Shown one piece after another: positions 10,693 through 22,702 of a stretch of 64,000 nt of DNA (position 1 is the stretch's first letter; every line of letters begins with the position of its first letter). The notes below the pieces were generated by a model, which was not told the DNA's origin, made no database searches, and was given only the letters and a program-made list of their open reading frames with translations. This stretch comes from Clonostachys chloroleuca (taxonomy: Eukaryota; Ascomycota; Sordariomycetes; Hypocreales; Bionectriaceae), in NCBI GenBank assembly GCA_037952775.1, contig JBANAY010000003.1, positions 22,754,001 to 22,818,000 of the forward strand, given 5' to 3'. A program made the position numbers and the translations under genes.

Positions 10693-11615
10693 TTTGAGGG
10701 AATGGTGGCCGTCTACCTTGTCTCTCTCCGACGCAATATAGTCTTCGAATGGTAGAGGGAAATTTTAGAGATTGATTTACACCTATAAAGAAGGAAACAT
10801 CGATGGAATGTTAGCCCGGCACAGAAGTTGAACCCCCCGGGCGTTTGAGCACACCAGTCACGGCTCGGGGAATCGAAGGTAATCTTATTCATTGCCTCGG
10901 CATCTAATAAAAGAGGGGCTTGAGCCGACGGATAATATCCGGATGGTCTTTGGCCCTGCAGGACTCATGAGATGTTTCAATGTTATTGACTCAGCATCAT
11001 TGATGCCTCCTTGATCTACCCTACATCGAGGTAACACACCACAGAATGACCACTCGGATGTTAGCTTGAGGTATGGTATAATGAAAAGCACGGTCTGGTC
11101 GCTTCTCCTCATCAGTCCGACAAGTATTCTCTGGCTGAGGATCAGCCCACTGGGTTAAAGGATGACCGCTATTTGTTTTGAGATGACCAACCCCACGTTT
11201 GTCATTTTGATGTTCCAGTCCTAACGACTTTCTACCAACAAACCTTAGGGATCATCGGGAATTCTCCAGGGCTTTCAACATGCGACAAAAACTGGCATTT
11301 CAAAACCTGGAATCAAAGGGAGACATTGGTAGATTTAGGCTTAATCACAAATCAGGATGAGCCAACTGTTACGGTAATGCCTTACTGCCGTGAGATAAAT
11401 AAAAAAAAAAAAAAAAAAAAAAAAGATGAGTTTAATATTGATATCCTAAGACACTCTTTGGCACAATCTAAACCGCAATGTTAGTATAATTGCCACGATT
11501 TAAATATCGACTACAGTCCGGTGTAAAACGACTAGACGCGGAGTTCCAGTGAGGTCGCGTCCCGGAAATTCCAGTCCTTATTCAACCTCTAGATAGGAAG
11601 AAAACCCGATGCGGC
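10693..11615. other. intergenic region with poly(A) tract
   Basis: Separates the thioesterase start from the ZIP transporter stop. Contains an uninterrupted A-run of more than 20 bases at about 11400-11424. No gene is seen. Confidence 0.5.
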
Positions 11616-13719
11616 TTACGCCCATTTTCCAAGGAAACTCATGAGGACCATGCCAGCAACCAAACTAAACATGGCAAGACCGGTAGTTAGCATGTTGGCA
11701 TTGGTCACATCGCCTCCGAGCATCCAGTCATGGGCCAACATCTCCACGACGCCGACCCAAATGAGGATACCAGCCGAGAGCGCATCCAGGGTGCCAATTG
11801 CGATGATTGTAGAGGGGTCGTTCCCGTTGAAGGAATGAAGTACACCGATACCAATGGCCATGCCCACCGGAGTGACGAGTGCAAATCCCGTAGCCATGAG
11901 CAGCTTCTTCAACATGGAAACAGAGCAGGGCAGTGTACGGTCGACTTCGGGTGCCGTGGTATCGTGAGCGTGAGTGTGGACCATGGAGGTCTTAGTGAGT
12001 ACGGTGCTGTAGCCGAGAGAGGCGATCCGGGTACCCAGGGCAATACCTTCGAACAGCTGGTGGAAGATAATGACGATCGAGAGGGTGATGTAGAATGAGT
12101 CTCCTGCAACGACTGTGGTGACACCGATTACTGGAGTTTAAGTCAGCCAATGTATGCCCCAGGGCAAAGGATGGAAATGGGATTGAAAAGAACATACAAA
12201 GAGAGTGGAAGATGATGCCGGCCTCCATGATGGTAACATTGGTTGTCTCGGCCTTTGCGATGGCGATAGGTGTCAATTCAGCGTTTCCGTCGGTCGCCTC
12301 CTTCTCTTGCTGCCATCGCAACAGCCTAGAAACAACAAATTCGATGACGAAGGAGATAAACAGACCAGCCATGACAATGGCCGCCGTAGTCGCCTCATAC
12401 TCTAGCCCCGTCAGGCACGAATTTCCGAACATCAAGCTGGCGTGGGTGAATAGCTAACGAAATATAAATTAGTGAGGCCATGGCGCATACGACATCTATG
12501 AGGATCTTACATGGGCAAAGGCTGTTGAAAGAATGATGCCGGTACCAAACTGTTTCAGAATGATGAAGACGATATTGGTCTTGACTTGAACAAAGTTGGA
12601 CAACAGGATCGGCCCAAAAACACCTGTCAAACGCAGTCAGCATGAAGCACTAAAGAGAAATATGGTTTGATGCAGTCTCATACCAACTGCGCTTGCGACA
12701 AGAGTAGCAAAGAGCATTCCAATTCGAATGGGAATCTTGTATTCTCTTTCGTTACGTTCGCACGATGTGGTGGAACTGTCATTTTCGGACTCCCCAGCCC
12801 CGACGCAATGCCTAAAGTTCGCGAATTAGATTGATGATCCAGTAGAAGTCAATGTGAGCAGAAAGCATACTCGACGCCCGCATGGAAGTGGCAGTGCTTC
12901 TCGTCTGGGTTGGCGTTTCCAGACTTGACATCTTCAGCCAGGAGAATGGCCACTTCATCAGTCTCGGTCATACAGTACCTGTATATGCGTAAGTGAATTA
13001 TAAAGACAGGCTAAATCAATTGTAATAGAAACTTACGTGTCTGTCCCATGGCTATGGCACCCGGTAAACTGGGCTGGAACATCGGACGTAGCGGTGACAG
13101 TTGTTTGGACGTAATACTCCGTCGAACTGGCGGTGCAAAACCTGGATAGTTTTGTCAGCGAAAGCGACGGAACCTAGGACAAGTTCAAGTTTGGCCATAC
13201 AGAGAACTCGACGAAAGGTGACAGTCGGTGATAGCAGTGATGCTGGGCCCGGAGGTTGTCGAAGAGCCAGTTGCCGTAGCGTGCGAGCCGTCAGATGTGA
13301 TGGTGGCATCTGCATTCACCACTTGAACCTCGCCATCGGCACTAGGTTCCATACAGTACCTAAGAAGAAGTGAGCGCTGATCATTCGGGAGGGATCGCAA
13401 AGCTTACGTGGCGGTGCCATGATTATGGCATGCGGTGTAGGAAGCTGGAGCGTTCTCGGTTGCAGTCACGGGCGTTTCGGGGATGATCCGATATTCGGAG
13501 TTCCCAGCCATGCAGTATCTTAAAATAACACAGATTAGATTATATCAACTTCCAAAGCCGACTGGCAATAACTCACTGAGCCGTTCCATGGAAATGGCAG
13601 CCGGTGATCGACTGAAACGAGACACGAGCCTGGGAGGTGGTCGTGGGATCGGCTCGCGCGAAAATAGAAATCGTTGTGGCATGAATGCCAGTGGCAAATA
13701 GGAAAGCTAAAGGGCGCAT
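11616..13719 (-). CDS. ZIP-family zinc/iron transporter with N-terminal Cys/His modules
   Basis: Predicted divalent-metal importer of 545 residues in nine exons: 13577-13719, 13408-13518, 13201-13359, 13037-13141, 12871-12978, 12684-12811, 12511-12623, 12198-12453, 11616-12130. A signal peptide (MRPLAFLFATGIHA) is followed by five metal-ligand-like modules, each C-H-x-x-x-x-x-x-(Y/F/H)-C: CHFHGTAQYC, CHNHGTATYC, CHLSSSSLFC, CHSHGTDTYC and CHFHAGVEHC. Then come the ZIP membrane helices with the hallmark TM4 sequence TGIILSTAFAHLFTHA and TM5 IFHQLFEGIALGTRI. A His-containing loop HTHAHD and three more helices end in MSFLGKW. Every one of the first five introns is phase 2 and splits the codon just before the second cysteine pair of a module. 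Transport role is established for ZIP proteins; metal capture by the modules is inference. Confidence 0.92.
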
Positions 13720-15750
13720 TTCTGCAAGTTGCTATCGACTCCTGAAGTAAGAGGTTGTTGCGCAAGGCTGCGTTGACGGCCCCTATCTTGAGTTTGCCTC
13801 GGGTGATGGGCAGATGGCAGCAGGAAAAGAAAATATGAAAAGTAAGAGGGTTGGGACATTAAGTAACTGGAAGGAAGAAATCAGTCAGCGCAAAAGTCCT
13901 GGCACCGTGGTGGGTGTGGCGTAAGTCTCTTCTCGATTAAGTTCAAGGCCCGCCCTCAACCCACCCACAACTCCAATATTCTCGATCCCTACTACATTGT
14001 GGTGCAACGGAAGCCGGCATTTCGCGTCAGTAGAATGACGTGCAACGCCCCCTGGTCTTGAACCGCTGCCAGCAGGTGGCTACGGGTAGGCTCAGCAGCC
14101 GTGTTAACCGTATAAGTAACGTTGAAAACAGAGTTATTTCAAGTGCAAAAAGGCAGGGGGCTCGCGAGCTCCCGGGGGTGGCTAGCAACATACCTTAATG
14201 GTTATATCCACATGGCGGAGCCGATATAGGTGGATATCGAATATGGTGGTTGTTCTTCTTCGAAAACAGGAAGTGTCCGAACTTCCTCCCCGAGGAACCG
14301 CAAGGGGGTGGTAATACCAACAACCAGTTAGCTAAAGGGAACCGAACCATGAAGGTACAGAGACGAGAGGATTCTCCATGGATCAGAAGAACAACAAAAG
14401 ACTTCTAATTCCCCCTTTACCCATGGCTTTCCCAGTCCCACTATTCTGCTGCCTTGAGTCCAAAAAGGCTTGTAGGAGAACCTTGATGGTTAAGTGCCAA
14501 GATGACCTGCTCTAGATCGGCAAACTTCTTCCCGGTCTCTTTGAATTCAAGCCACCCGCTCGTTCTCTCACGTAAAGCCAAGACATAAGGTGGGCTCATG
14601 ATGAGGCTACTCGGTCTGTTCATGTGGCGTTGTCGGACTCTCCTCCCGTTGATGGGGCAAGTTTGCTTCCGCTGTAGTTTTTTTCGCCCACACCTACCCT
14701 TTCTAACGTAATGCAGCAAGGTGTATTTGTTGTATGTATGTTACCGTTGTATCGAAAATGTTATTACGCTTATGCCATGATATTAGAGATATTCACATCC
14801 AAGCCACATAACGATGGTTCATTAATCATAGCTTTTGAAGCTATCTAGCTGGCCCTAGAAAAGGGAATGTTCATTGATATTTATTTAATATTCTAGAGGG
14901 CGATGAAAATGATTCCTATCTGTTTGAATCTTTACCAGTTTGATTGAATCGGATTTAGGAATGCGGAATATCATGGTAGGACCAAACCTGCCCAGCCCAT
15001 GATCATCATGCGAGGTCTGCGGGCATTAGTGGGGCAACATCGAGCAGTCATGCCGGTTGAGTAACCCCCTGGCCTGTGTTCAGACTCGTGGGTCTGAATG
15101 GGGTAGCCAATCTACTCGGGAGTACATTTTGATACGTGGTGTTTTCATATGATCGAAATATTCTTGTCCGAGTATTTTTGCCATCCGGCGAGAATCTGAC
15201 TGGAGAGGCGTGACCTAGGATTCGTAAAGGAGTCCAGATGATAGAAAAGACTATTTGACCTAGCGTTTGATAGCTGCCTAATTACTTAGGCTTTGGGTAT
15301 TCTTATGGTGGGGTTCTTGTCTGTCTTCGAGCGGGCAGTGGAGGTAGGCCTGTCGTTTAGCAAAGTGTTAAGTCTTCAACGTACAATCGCGTGTCGTCGC
15401 ACCCCCATGCTTTTTCTTCATCCTTTCATGGACGATATTCCTTGGTGAGGATCGTAAATATGACTGCAGCCCGCCAGGGTCGTATGAAGTCCATCCCGTA
15501 GATAGCCTGTCCATTCTTCCCTCTGGCTAATCAGCATGTATTCCTAGCATCGAAGTAAGGCTCCCCGGCGATAGGCTCATCACATTGACAATAAGAATAT
15601 GCAATTTTTAAGCAATTGGATATTGTGGCAATGTATACAATGTATATCGTCCCGGGGGAAACTGGCAATTGACGTTGTTCAAGCGGAGCGTACAGCAAGT
15701 TCGTCACGACTCGCAATTGTAGCTAAGCGACCATAGCCTCAGATTGTCGG
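13720..15750. other. gene-poor region, upstream of ZIP transporter
   Basis: The part next to 13719 should hold the ZIP promoter. Beyond it no convincing gene is seen; a 92-codon minus-strand frame at 14441-14719 is Arg/Lys-rich, without motifs, and is probably chance. Around 15400-15500 on the minus strand a short coherent stretch (GQAIYGMDFIRPWRAAV) may be debris of an old gene. Confidence 0.4.
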
Positions 15751-16478
15751 TTAAATGTCCTGAGAAATGATCACATGGGCCCCGACTGGCCACCCCAAAA
15801 TTCCCATTGGTCCAAAACATCGGATATCAAGGCCTGAGGGTACTTCATGTGGACCATAAAGGGCCTTGACAATCATTGCCATCAAAGCAAATGAACTGTA
15901 GTCGGTCGCATCTTGTATGCTTGTTTCGGAACCAACGGCGTATGTGAATCTCGAGGCGTCGACGAGAAAGAAATTGGATAATAGACCTTATGGCTCATGA
16001 GTCACATCGAGGATCGAAGAATGGTCTCTGACATCGGGATACTTTATTTCTTAGAGTCCACCTGGGAGATGTCTCTTTTGGAATCTTAAATCACTGGTGA
16101 ATACCCCCTGTGATGCTTCGTGGAATAAAGACCCGGGATGGTGAATGACCAGAGTATTTCCTCGGAAGTTGGCAGTGCGGGGACAACGTTAGCGGAAAGG
16201 AGGGTGATGTTGGCAGGGGTTAATCAAATTGTTTTCGTCACTTATATCCTACTTTGACTTCAATATAGGGATCTTGACTCCATTTATCCTGTTTTTATTG
16301 TTTGATTCTCATTTGGAACGAAGCCCCTTGGAAACACGGGCAACCAGGACCTGTCCAAGACACCGCCTTGCCATTCATTGCCCATTGTTGGAACCCAGCG
16401 GAAGGGCAAACCGCTTGCGTACATATAGTTTAAAGCCCCTAGATACCATGCCACCTGTGGTAATTGTACTTGTCTCAT
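15751..16478 (-). pseudogene. possible degraded gene relic
   Basis: Three minus-strand pieces read like protein but cannot be joined into one frame: about 16284-16478 (VAWYLGALNYMYASGLPFRW then TMGNEWQGGVL), about 16085-16200 (VVPALPTSEEILWSFTIPGL) and 15751-15975 (FLVDASRFTYAVGSET, ALMAMIVKALYGPHEVPSG and a final GILGWPVGAHVIISQDI before TAA at 15751-15753). Stops separate them. I do not recognise the family. Its position beside a pectin lyase would fit a secreted carbohydrate enzyme, but this is only a guess. Confidence 0.3.
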
Positions 16479-16915
16479 TTCCAGACAGTAGGCAGGACAT
16501 GGGTGACTTGTAAGTGATCACCAGTAAGGTGTGATTAGAAGCGTTATATGCCGTCGGGCCGGGTAAAGCAGCATCAACCCGAAGGCAATTTGCTTACTAC
16601 CGGCTGGATACCCCAGAATACCGCGTCTGTGGCTTGCTCAAGGTTTCAAAATCCACCAGTATTATAGTTTATGCAAACACCAGAATATCTTGACTATTTA
16701 GGGCAGCTCACGGAACTTGTGCGAATTAACCATTTCTAGATCGCGACCTTAGGTCCGTTTCCTGAAACAGACAGGATAGCAAGGTCAAGAATAGGCATAA
16801 ATATGGCTAGAGCATCCTGAAACATGGCAGGATATCAGATTTAAAACAGTCAACTCCAGCTACTTCTAGCCAGCATTATCTCACCATACTTCACTCTCAG
16901 CCAAACAAATAAACA
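16479..16915. promoter_or_regulatory. probable promoter region of the pectin lyase
   Basis: Contains a TATA-like CATAAATA at about 16795, roughly 120 bases before the ATG. It also has two matches to the degenerate carbon-repressor (CreA) consensus SYGGRG, read on the minus strand at about 16610 (CCCCAG) and about 16855 (CTCCAG). The motif is short, so these may be chance. Confidence 0.35.
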
Positions 16916-18328
16916 ATGCATCTTATCAACCTTCTATCGCTTACCTTTGCCGTATTGCCGACTGGGACTTGGGGGCAAGTTGTTGGAACTCCCTATGGTA
17001 CACTAAAACAACTACACCCCGCATCTCGGCGAGTGTTAATACCATATTGACGTTGTTCTTTTCAGGCTTTGCCACTGGAGTCACGGGTGGTGGTAATGCG
17101 ACTCCGGCAGTCCCCAGCAGCATAACCCAGTGAGTTCATCTTCTCCCTTGCGAGGGCCGAGATACTATTTACTGATGAGCTCTTGGACTAGATTGAAAGA
17201 GTGGCTTGCCGATGATACGCCTCGAGTGATCATGATTGATAAAACCTTCAATTTCATTGGCTCTGAGGGCACAGTTACAGAGCCAGGATGCCGCCTGAAC
17301 ACCGGCACGTGTACCGCGCTTAACGGGGGCCAAGATACGATCAAGACTGGCGATTGTGACGCAAATGAAGTCCGCATTACTGTCACGTACGACAAAGCCA
17401 GCTACCTCGGCATGGACGTTGGCAGCAATAAGTCTCTCGTTGGCAAAGGCAGCGCAGGTGTTCTAAATGGCAAGGGACTTCGATTCAAGGCCGGTGCTAA
17501 GAATGTTATTGTTCAGAATATTCACATCACTAACCTTAACCCTCAGTATGTCTGGGGAGGCGATGCTATAAGCCTGTCAGGTAATGATGGAGTGTGGATT
17601 GACCACGTCAAGGTATGTTATCACCACCACAATACTGTACTGAAGTTGGCCACGGGGACGCTGACCACTCTCGCTCTTAGCTCTCGAAGACAGGACGACA
17701 ACATTTTGTTTCGCAGTAAGACCCTTATATAAGATAACTGAGATATAATCACTGACCATTTCGAAGCTATGATGCATCACGCGTGACTATCTCCAATACC
17801 GAGTTCGACGGTGTCACATCATACTCCCACAGTTGCAACTCAGACCATTACTGGACCATCATCGTGGGAGGTACAGGCGACAAGATCACATTTGACCGCA
17901 ATTACATTCATGATGTCAGCGGCCGTGCGCCCAAGATTGGCTCCAGCTCAGGCACGCAGCTGGTGCAGGCAGTGAACAATTACTTCTACAGCGGCACCGG
18001 CCACAACTTTGACATTAGCTCCTCCGGCCACGTCCTTATTGAGAGCAACTATTTTGATAGCTGTGTGACACCCCTGACAAGCGGCAGCAACGGGAAGATT
18101 TTCAATACCGCGAGTACTAGTGTTGAAGGCAATTGTGCGTCTTCTCTGGGCAGGAACTGTGCTGTCAACTACCTGTCAAGCAACACCGGCAGGATGACCA
18201 GCCTGACTGATAGCACTGTTTTGAGTGAGCTCGGAAACTATAAGTCTCAGCTTGTGGCCCCCCTGGGATATGGCAAGGTTGTTAGCACTGTTACGGCGAA
18301 TGCAGGCATTGGGAAGATTGGAAATTGA
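16916..18328 (+). CDS. secreted pectin lyase (polysaccharide lyase family 1)
   Basis: Cleaves methyl-esterified homogalacturonan by beta-elimination outside the cell. Five exons (16916-16997, 17066-17129, 17192-17612, 17681-17715, 17767-18328) give 387 residues. A signal peptide (MHLINLLSLTFAVL...) leads to GFATGVTGGGNATP, the usual start of mature pectin lyases. Then come VIMIDKTFNFIGSEG, NKSLVGKGSAGVLNGKGLR, IIVQNI-like helix turns, YVWGGDAISL and VWIDHVK, all family landmarks. The Trp residues around WGGDA and DHYWTI favour pectin lyase over pectate lyase. The catalytic Arg is in SGRAPKIG at about residue 254. The C-terminal part is Ser/Gly-rich parallel beta-helix with several cysteines. 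Stand-alone gene; CreA-like sites upstream would fit carbon repression, which is not demonstrated. Confidence 0.93.
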
Positions 18329-19926
18329 GGAACGCGAGACGAGTCTTGGCTTGTATAGTTCGTCAATGCTTCAGCCAGATGATCTTAGTCATAACTTCTC
18401 CAAAACAAGCTCAATCCACTACCTTCATACCTGCCATTTACCGGGCGAAAGCTCACTGGAATGACAATGCTTCTGGCGAGTGTTAATTTGCTCAAGATGT
18501 AGGCCGGGCCACTGTGAATCACGCATCATACTAGTCACTTAATCAAGTGACTCGTGCAGCAATTGCAGAGAAATGCTACTACCAGGGAAGTTTATTACCT
18601 TACAAGTAATTGAGACTTACTGTGGCGGTGGGAGAAGGAGGCCTCTCCTAGTCTTTTTCCTTGTATTTGAAATCGGGTTAGGGTAGGACAACCTGGCTTC
18701 TATAGAGCCGGTGTAGCCGAGATGAGGGGAAGAAAACAAGTAATTTGCTTTAAAAAGAATTCGTCAAAGGCGAAAAGGTGTGATGCGACAGCATAATGAC
18801 GGATTTAAAGGTAAAGCGTGGCACTAGAAGCTACCCAGAACTGGGTAAATTCGACATTCGAGAAAAACAAATCTCTCCTTAAAAATTTGTCAACGACTTC
18901 GTTAGAGATATATGAACTTCATCAGCTTACGCCGTAGCTTCCGACAGCGTTTCGGGGTTATTAGTGGCATGTTTGCCACTTACGAGAGGCAAAGCACAAC
19001 GATGTGTCAACAAATTAGCAACCCAGGTCGTGCTGCAAGCTGAAAAGATCTAGAACATTCATCAAGGATCTTGGATGTACAAGTCATTGGGAGGACTCGG
19101 AATCTGCCGATGAGCAATCGAAGCCTGCTACCTCGCCCTGCGATGTGTGCAAATCAAGGCTACAGCTGAACTAGGAGTGGGGTATTGAAAGCCTGTAACG
19201 CCCGAGTCTAATATAGAATGTCATTATCCGTGCAGTGAGTGGCTCATAATAATCCTTCAAATGAACCGGGTGCCGTTCTAGGCAGCACGAAACAAGTGGC
19301 GAGGAATATCCCTCGGCCACAATTTGCCAACCCTAATAACCCTTATACATGCGGAGCGAAGCACAAACCCTGCTTCGCAGCTGCCGAAAAGGGGGATGGT
19401 CAATGCATGTGCGGCCGCCGATCTTTCTTGGTTGCTACGACGAGAAAACGCGCGACATCCATCGACTCACCTGAGGGATCGCCGTCGATCCATCAGAGAT
19501 TGCGGGGAGGTTGATACAACGCGAGTTATTGATTTTTTCCCAGGTACCGTGTTTCCGGGACATGAACGGGTTTATTCTCCCTGCTTGTGTCTTGCCGCCA
19601 GATGATTGTTGGGATCGCGTGGTAATTGCCCAGGACCTCCACGTCCGACCATGTCGATAGTGAAACACGGGGGATCCGCAATTCAGAAAACTTCCAGTCG
19701 TTACGCGAGGGAGATGAGACGAAGAGCAAAGCTTAGCTCATGCCTGCATATTCCTGAAATTAATACGTTGCTCGCAAAATAAAAGCTTTAGGGCATGGCC
19801 TTCGCTGGCAAGCGGGAGAGTTCTGCGACACTTTGCTCTCCTTCATTCTAAGCACCTCTTTGTGGTCTATCGCCATTTTCATTCCTTTTTGTGGCTGGGC
19901 CAGACGTTCCTTACCAAACAATCAAA
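18329..19926. other. intergenic region
   Basis: Nothing convincing. A frame at 19239-19514 starting with GTG is open for 92 codons and contains several cysteines, but no ATG or motif supports it. The part just before 19927 is the promoter of the CAP-domain gene. Confidence 0.4.
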
Positions 19927-20800
19927 ATGCGTTTCTCGGCTCTTGCGGTTTCCTTGCTGGCGAGCGGTGCGGCCGCCAAGAAGTCATGCACCCAAAAAGT
20001 TCACACCGAGTATGTGACATTCACCGTCACAGCTGGTGGCCCTCAGACCCCCAGCAGCTCCTCACCCTCTCCTACCAGTAGCTCTGAGAGTCTGGTTGCT
20101 TCCTCGGAGAGCGTTGTATCAGTTCTCCCTACCACCATCGAGCCTTCGTCCGCCGAGAGCACGTCCACCACCGTTGCCGTCATCATCACGACCTCGGCCG
20201 CCGCCTCTTCGACATCCCAAGCCCCTTCCTCGGCCGCCCCAGTTAGCACCAGTGCTCCCACCACCGGCCTGACCACCGACGAGCAGGCTGCCCTGGACGC
20301 CCACAATTCAGCCCGTGCTGAAGTTGGCTCGCCCGATCTCCTCTGGGATGCGGGTCTTGCCTCCGATGCCCAGTCTTGGGCTGACCATCTAGCTTCCATC
20401 GGCAAGCTGGAGCATTCCAGTGGCACTGGTCAGGGCGAGAACCTCTACATGCAGTCCGGCTCCAATAACCCCTTCCTCAACGCCGTCAACGCCTTCAACT
20501 CCGAGAAGAGTGACTACACCGGCGGTGTGATTGACTCCAACAACTACAGCCACTACAGTAAGGACATTCCCGATACGCGAAACCCATATTTTGACAGTTT
20601 TACTTACATCACCAATAGCTCAAGTCGTTTGGAAGAAGACTACGCACGTCGGTATGGCCAAGGCTACCGGCAACGGCGGTACCTGGGTGGTTTGCCGTTA
20701 CTCCCCTCCTGGAAACTAGTAAGTCGGCCTTCAACATAAGTTAGACTACATGGCATGCTAACCACTACTCAACTCCAGCCTCGGACAGCTGCCTTACTAG
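19927..20800 (+). CDS. secreted CAP (SCP/PR-1-like) domain protein
   Basis: Extracellular protein of 250 residues in three exons (19927-20557, 20619-20718, 20779-20800). A signal peptide (MRFSALAVSLLASGAAA) is followed by about 90 residues rich in Ser, Thr, Pro and Ala, likely O-glycosylated. From about residue 120 comes the CAP domain: LDAHNSARAEVGSPDLLWD, LASDAQSWADHLA, a GQGENLYM strand, then after intron 1 TQVVWKKTTHVGMAKA and WVVCRYSPPGNYLGQLPY. The His and Glu residues that form the CAP pocket are present (HNSAR, GENLY, HVG). Related yeast proteins (Pry1/2) bind sterols and fatty acids and fungal PR-1-like proteins can act as effectors; which applies here is unknown. Both introns show good donor and acceptor signals, and the final exon codes only seven residues. 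Confidence 0.9.
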
Positions 20801-22214
20801 AAGAAGACTGAAACAACCGTAGTCGTCACCATTTGCGACTACTCACGGTTGGGTCTTCGTTAGATCGGAATCACGGTGAGCTGGTCATTCAAAGTGTGAC
20901 CGGCAGACGTTCTGATACATTTCACTTCTTGTATATAATATACATAGGTTCAATGAACGTGACAGGGCAGGTTTAACAAAATTCAAACCTTGGTCTCTTA
21001 GCTCGTACTCGTCTTTGTGGAGGTCATTCCTCAATGGGATCTAATGAATTCCTCTGCGAACGTGGGATAGCAATCTCGAGTGAGGCCAATGAAACGATAC
21101 TGTACATTTGCCATCTTTCGAACACGTATCACGTAGCAAAATTGTAGGCTGATGCCTATGAAACAGTAATTCCAAGTAGTTCTCAAAGTCGTAGAAACAA
21201 AGACAAGAGAAGCGGCTTCTAGCCCCTCCGGACAGGCATTTGACGGTGTTATGCAAGGACAAATATAAATTACATGGGGTAAAGCGGCGGTAATATAGTG
21301 ATCATGTTCGCACTGAACCACCCTTACATAGGTACCCACAAAGAATTCAACTAAAACACGCCGGGCGAGAATTTAAAACTCAAGGTTCCAAGGGCAGATG
21401 TTACACTGTCTCGTGTACCCTCCGATATGTTGTCTTCATCATCAGCATCTCTCGAAATCGATTCAATGGCTCTCTGGCTATCACCATATAATATAGGACG
21501 AATCAAAATTGAGATGTGGTTGATGCTGTATCAGGGACGTAGAGTTCACACTCATCGCTCTACCCAGTACCTACAATTTGGTGAAGTTGGTGTAATGCTA
21601 GACCATGACTTTGCGATGGCATCGTCAATTAAGCAACCCTTATGTTGCCATCAATAGCCATCTCGAGGCTCAAAAGCCTGAACCTGACAAATCTCCTGTG
21701 AGATCAACTCAGAAGGGGCTCGCCAAAATATCCAAAAACCCTTAAATTTTGCCGACAAACCTATCCCCTCCAAGGTGGCCACCAAAGAGTTCATGACATT
21801 GAAGGACAATTCTGATGCGGGCCCCGATGCACGATTGAAAACATGGCGTTAACATATCATAATAATCAATGATTAGGACTGACTAGAAGCTGCTTTGGAC
21901 ATATCACGGCAAATGATCATATAGCTTTCCAAACCACCGGAATGCTAAGGGCAGCATTTCAAGAGTGATGACCTACTGTTGGCAACGAAAGCCCATGCGG
22001 CTAGTAGGACCGCCCTTGTGCTAGAATGAGATTTATTCTCTGCCTACGTACCAAAGTGACAAGTTTCCAGTCTTTGGCAGAAGGGACGGAGGAAAGACAA
22101 CGTAATCAGTGAAGAAACGAAACAACACATAGAACTATATGAGTTAATCTGATAATTTTTGAACGTAATCTGTGAAAACTTTTCTACATACGTCAAAGTC
22201 CCATTTCTATCCTG
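20801..22214. other. intergenic region
   Basis: AT-rich, with short unsupported frames only (for example 21031-21339 on the minus strand). No gene is called. Confidence 0.4.
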
Positions 22215-22702
22215 AGGGTGGTCTCCGAGCTCGGCTTACCTTGGGCGTATCCTTACGAAACTCGGCTGAAGACAAGTGATTGAATCGATCTAAGTTACTC
22301 GAAAGCTGTGCGCCTCTAGTATTAAGGTTTGAATCGTTAGACGAGGAAACTTCCTCATTTTGTTGAGCAGAAAGAAAAACACAGAGACGCAAGCAATGCC
22401 AAAAACTCCACCAATAGTTGCACCAGTGATCACTCGAGGGTATACTTGGCGGTCAGTTTGGGAGCTATTGAAAGAACTCCCGTAACCTTGGTAAGAGACA
22501 GTTCTTTCACACCATCCATCTGTATATTCCATGGCCTACGCTGCCGCCCCAGTGCCCACCTCCAAAGGCCGAGGGGACTCGTTTGTGAAGTGTTGCCCAT
22601 GAGAGTTGGGATATTTTCAAGCTTGTCTATATCGGTGAATATCTCGTTGGCCGAGGAACTAAATTTGAAGAGGTATAGAGCGAGTGTGATATTCGATTCC
22701 AT
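22215..22702 (-). pseudogene. possible relic of a single-pass membrane protein
   Basis: On the minus strand one frame gives MESNITLALYLFKFSSSANEI at the start. A second gives a Ser-rich stretch, VSYQGYGSSFNSSQTDR, then a hydrophobic segment ITGATIGGVFGIACVSVFFF. A third, after the membrane segment, gives a polar tail (NEEVSSSNDSNLNTRGAQL). The order of outer part, membrane helix and polar cytoplasmic tail is that of fungal cell-surface sensor-like proteins, but the pieces lie in different frames. I cannot name the family. It could also be an intron-rich gene whose boundaries I have not solved. Confidence 0.3.

Noticed and set aside
11400..11424. Long A-run as a retroelement poly(A) tail
   Set aside because: No reverse transcriptase, no target-site duplication and no element body next to it; treated as a simple homopolymer.
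18675..18683. GGGTTAGGG resembling telomere repeat
   Set aside because: Only one and a half copies; expected by chance in 64 kb.
19239..19514. Cys-containing 92-codon frame as a small secreted protein
   Set aside because: No ATG start, no signal peptide, cysteines without a regular pattern.
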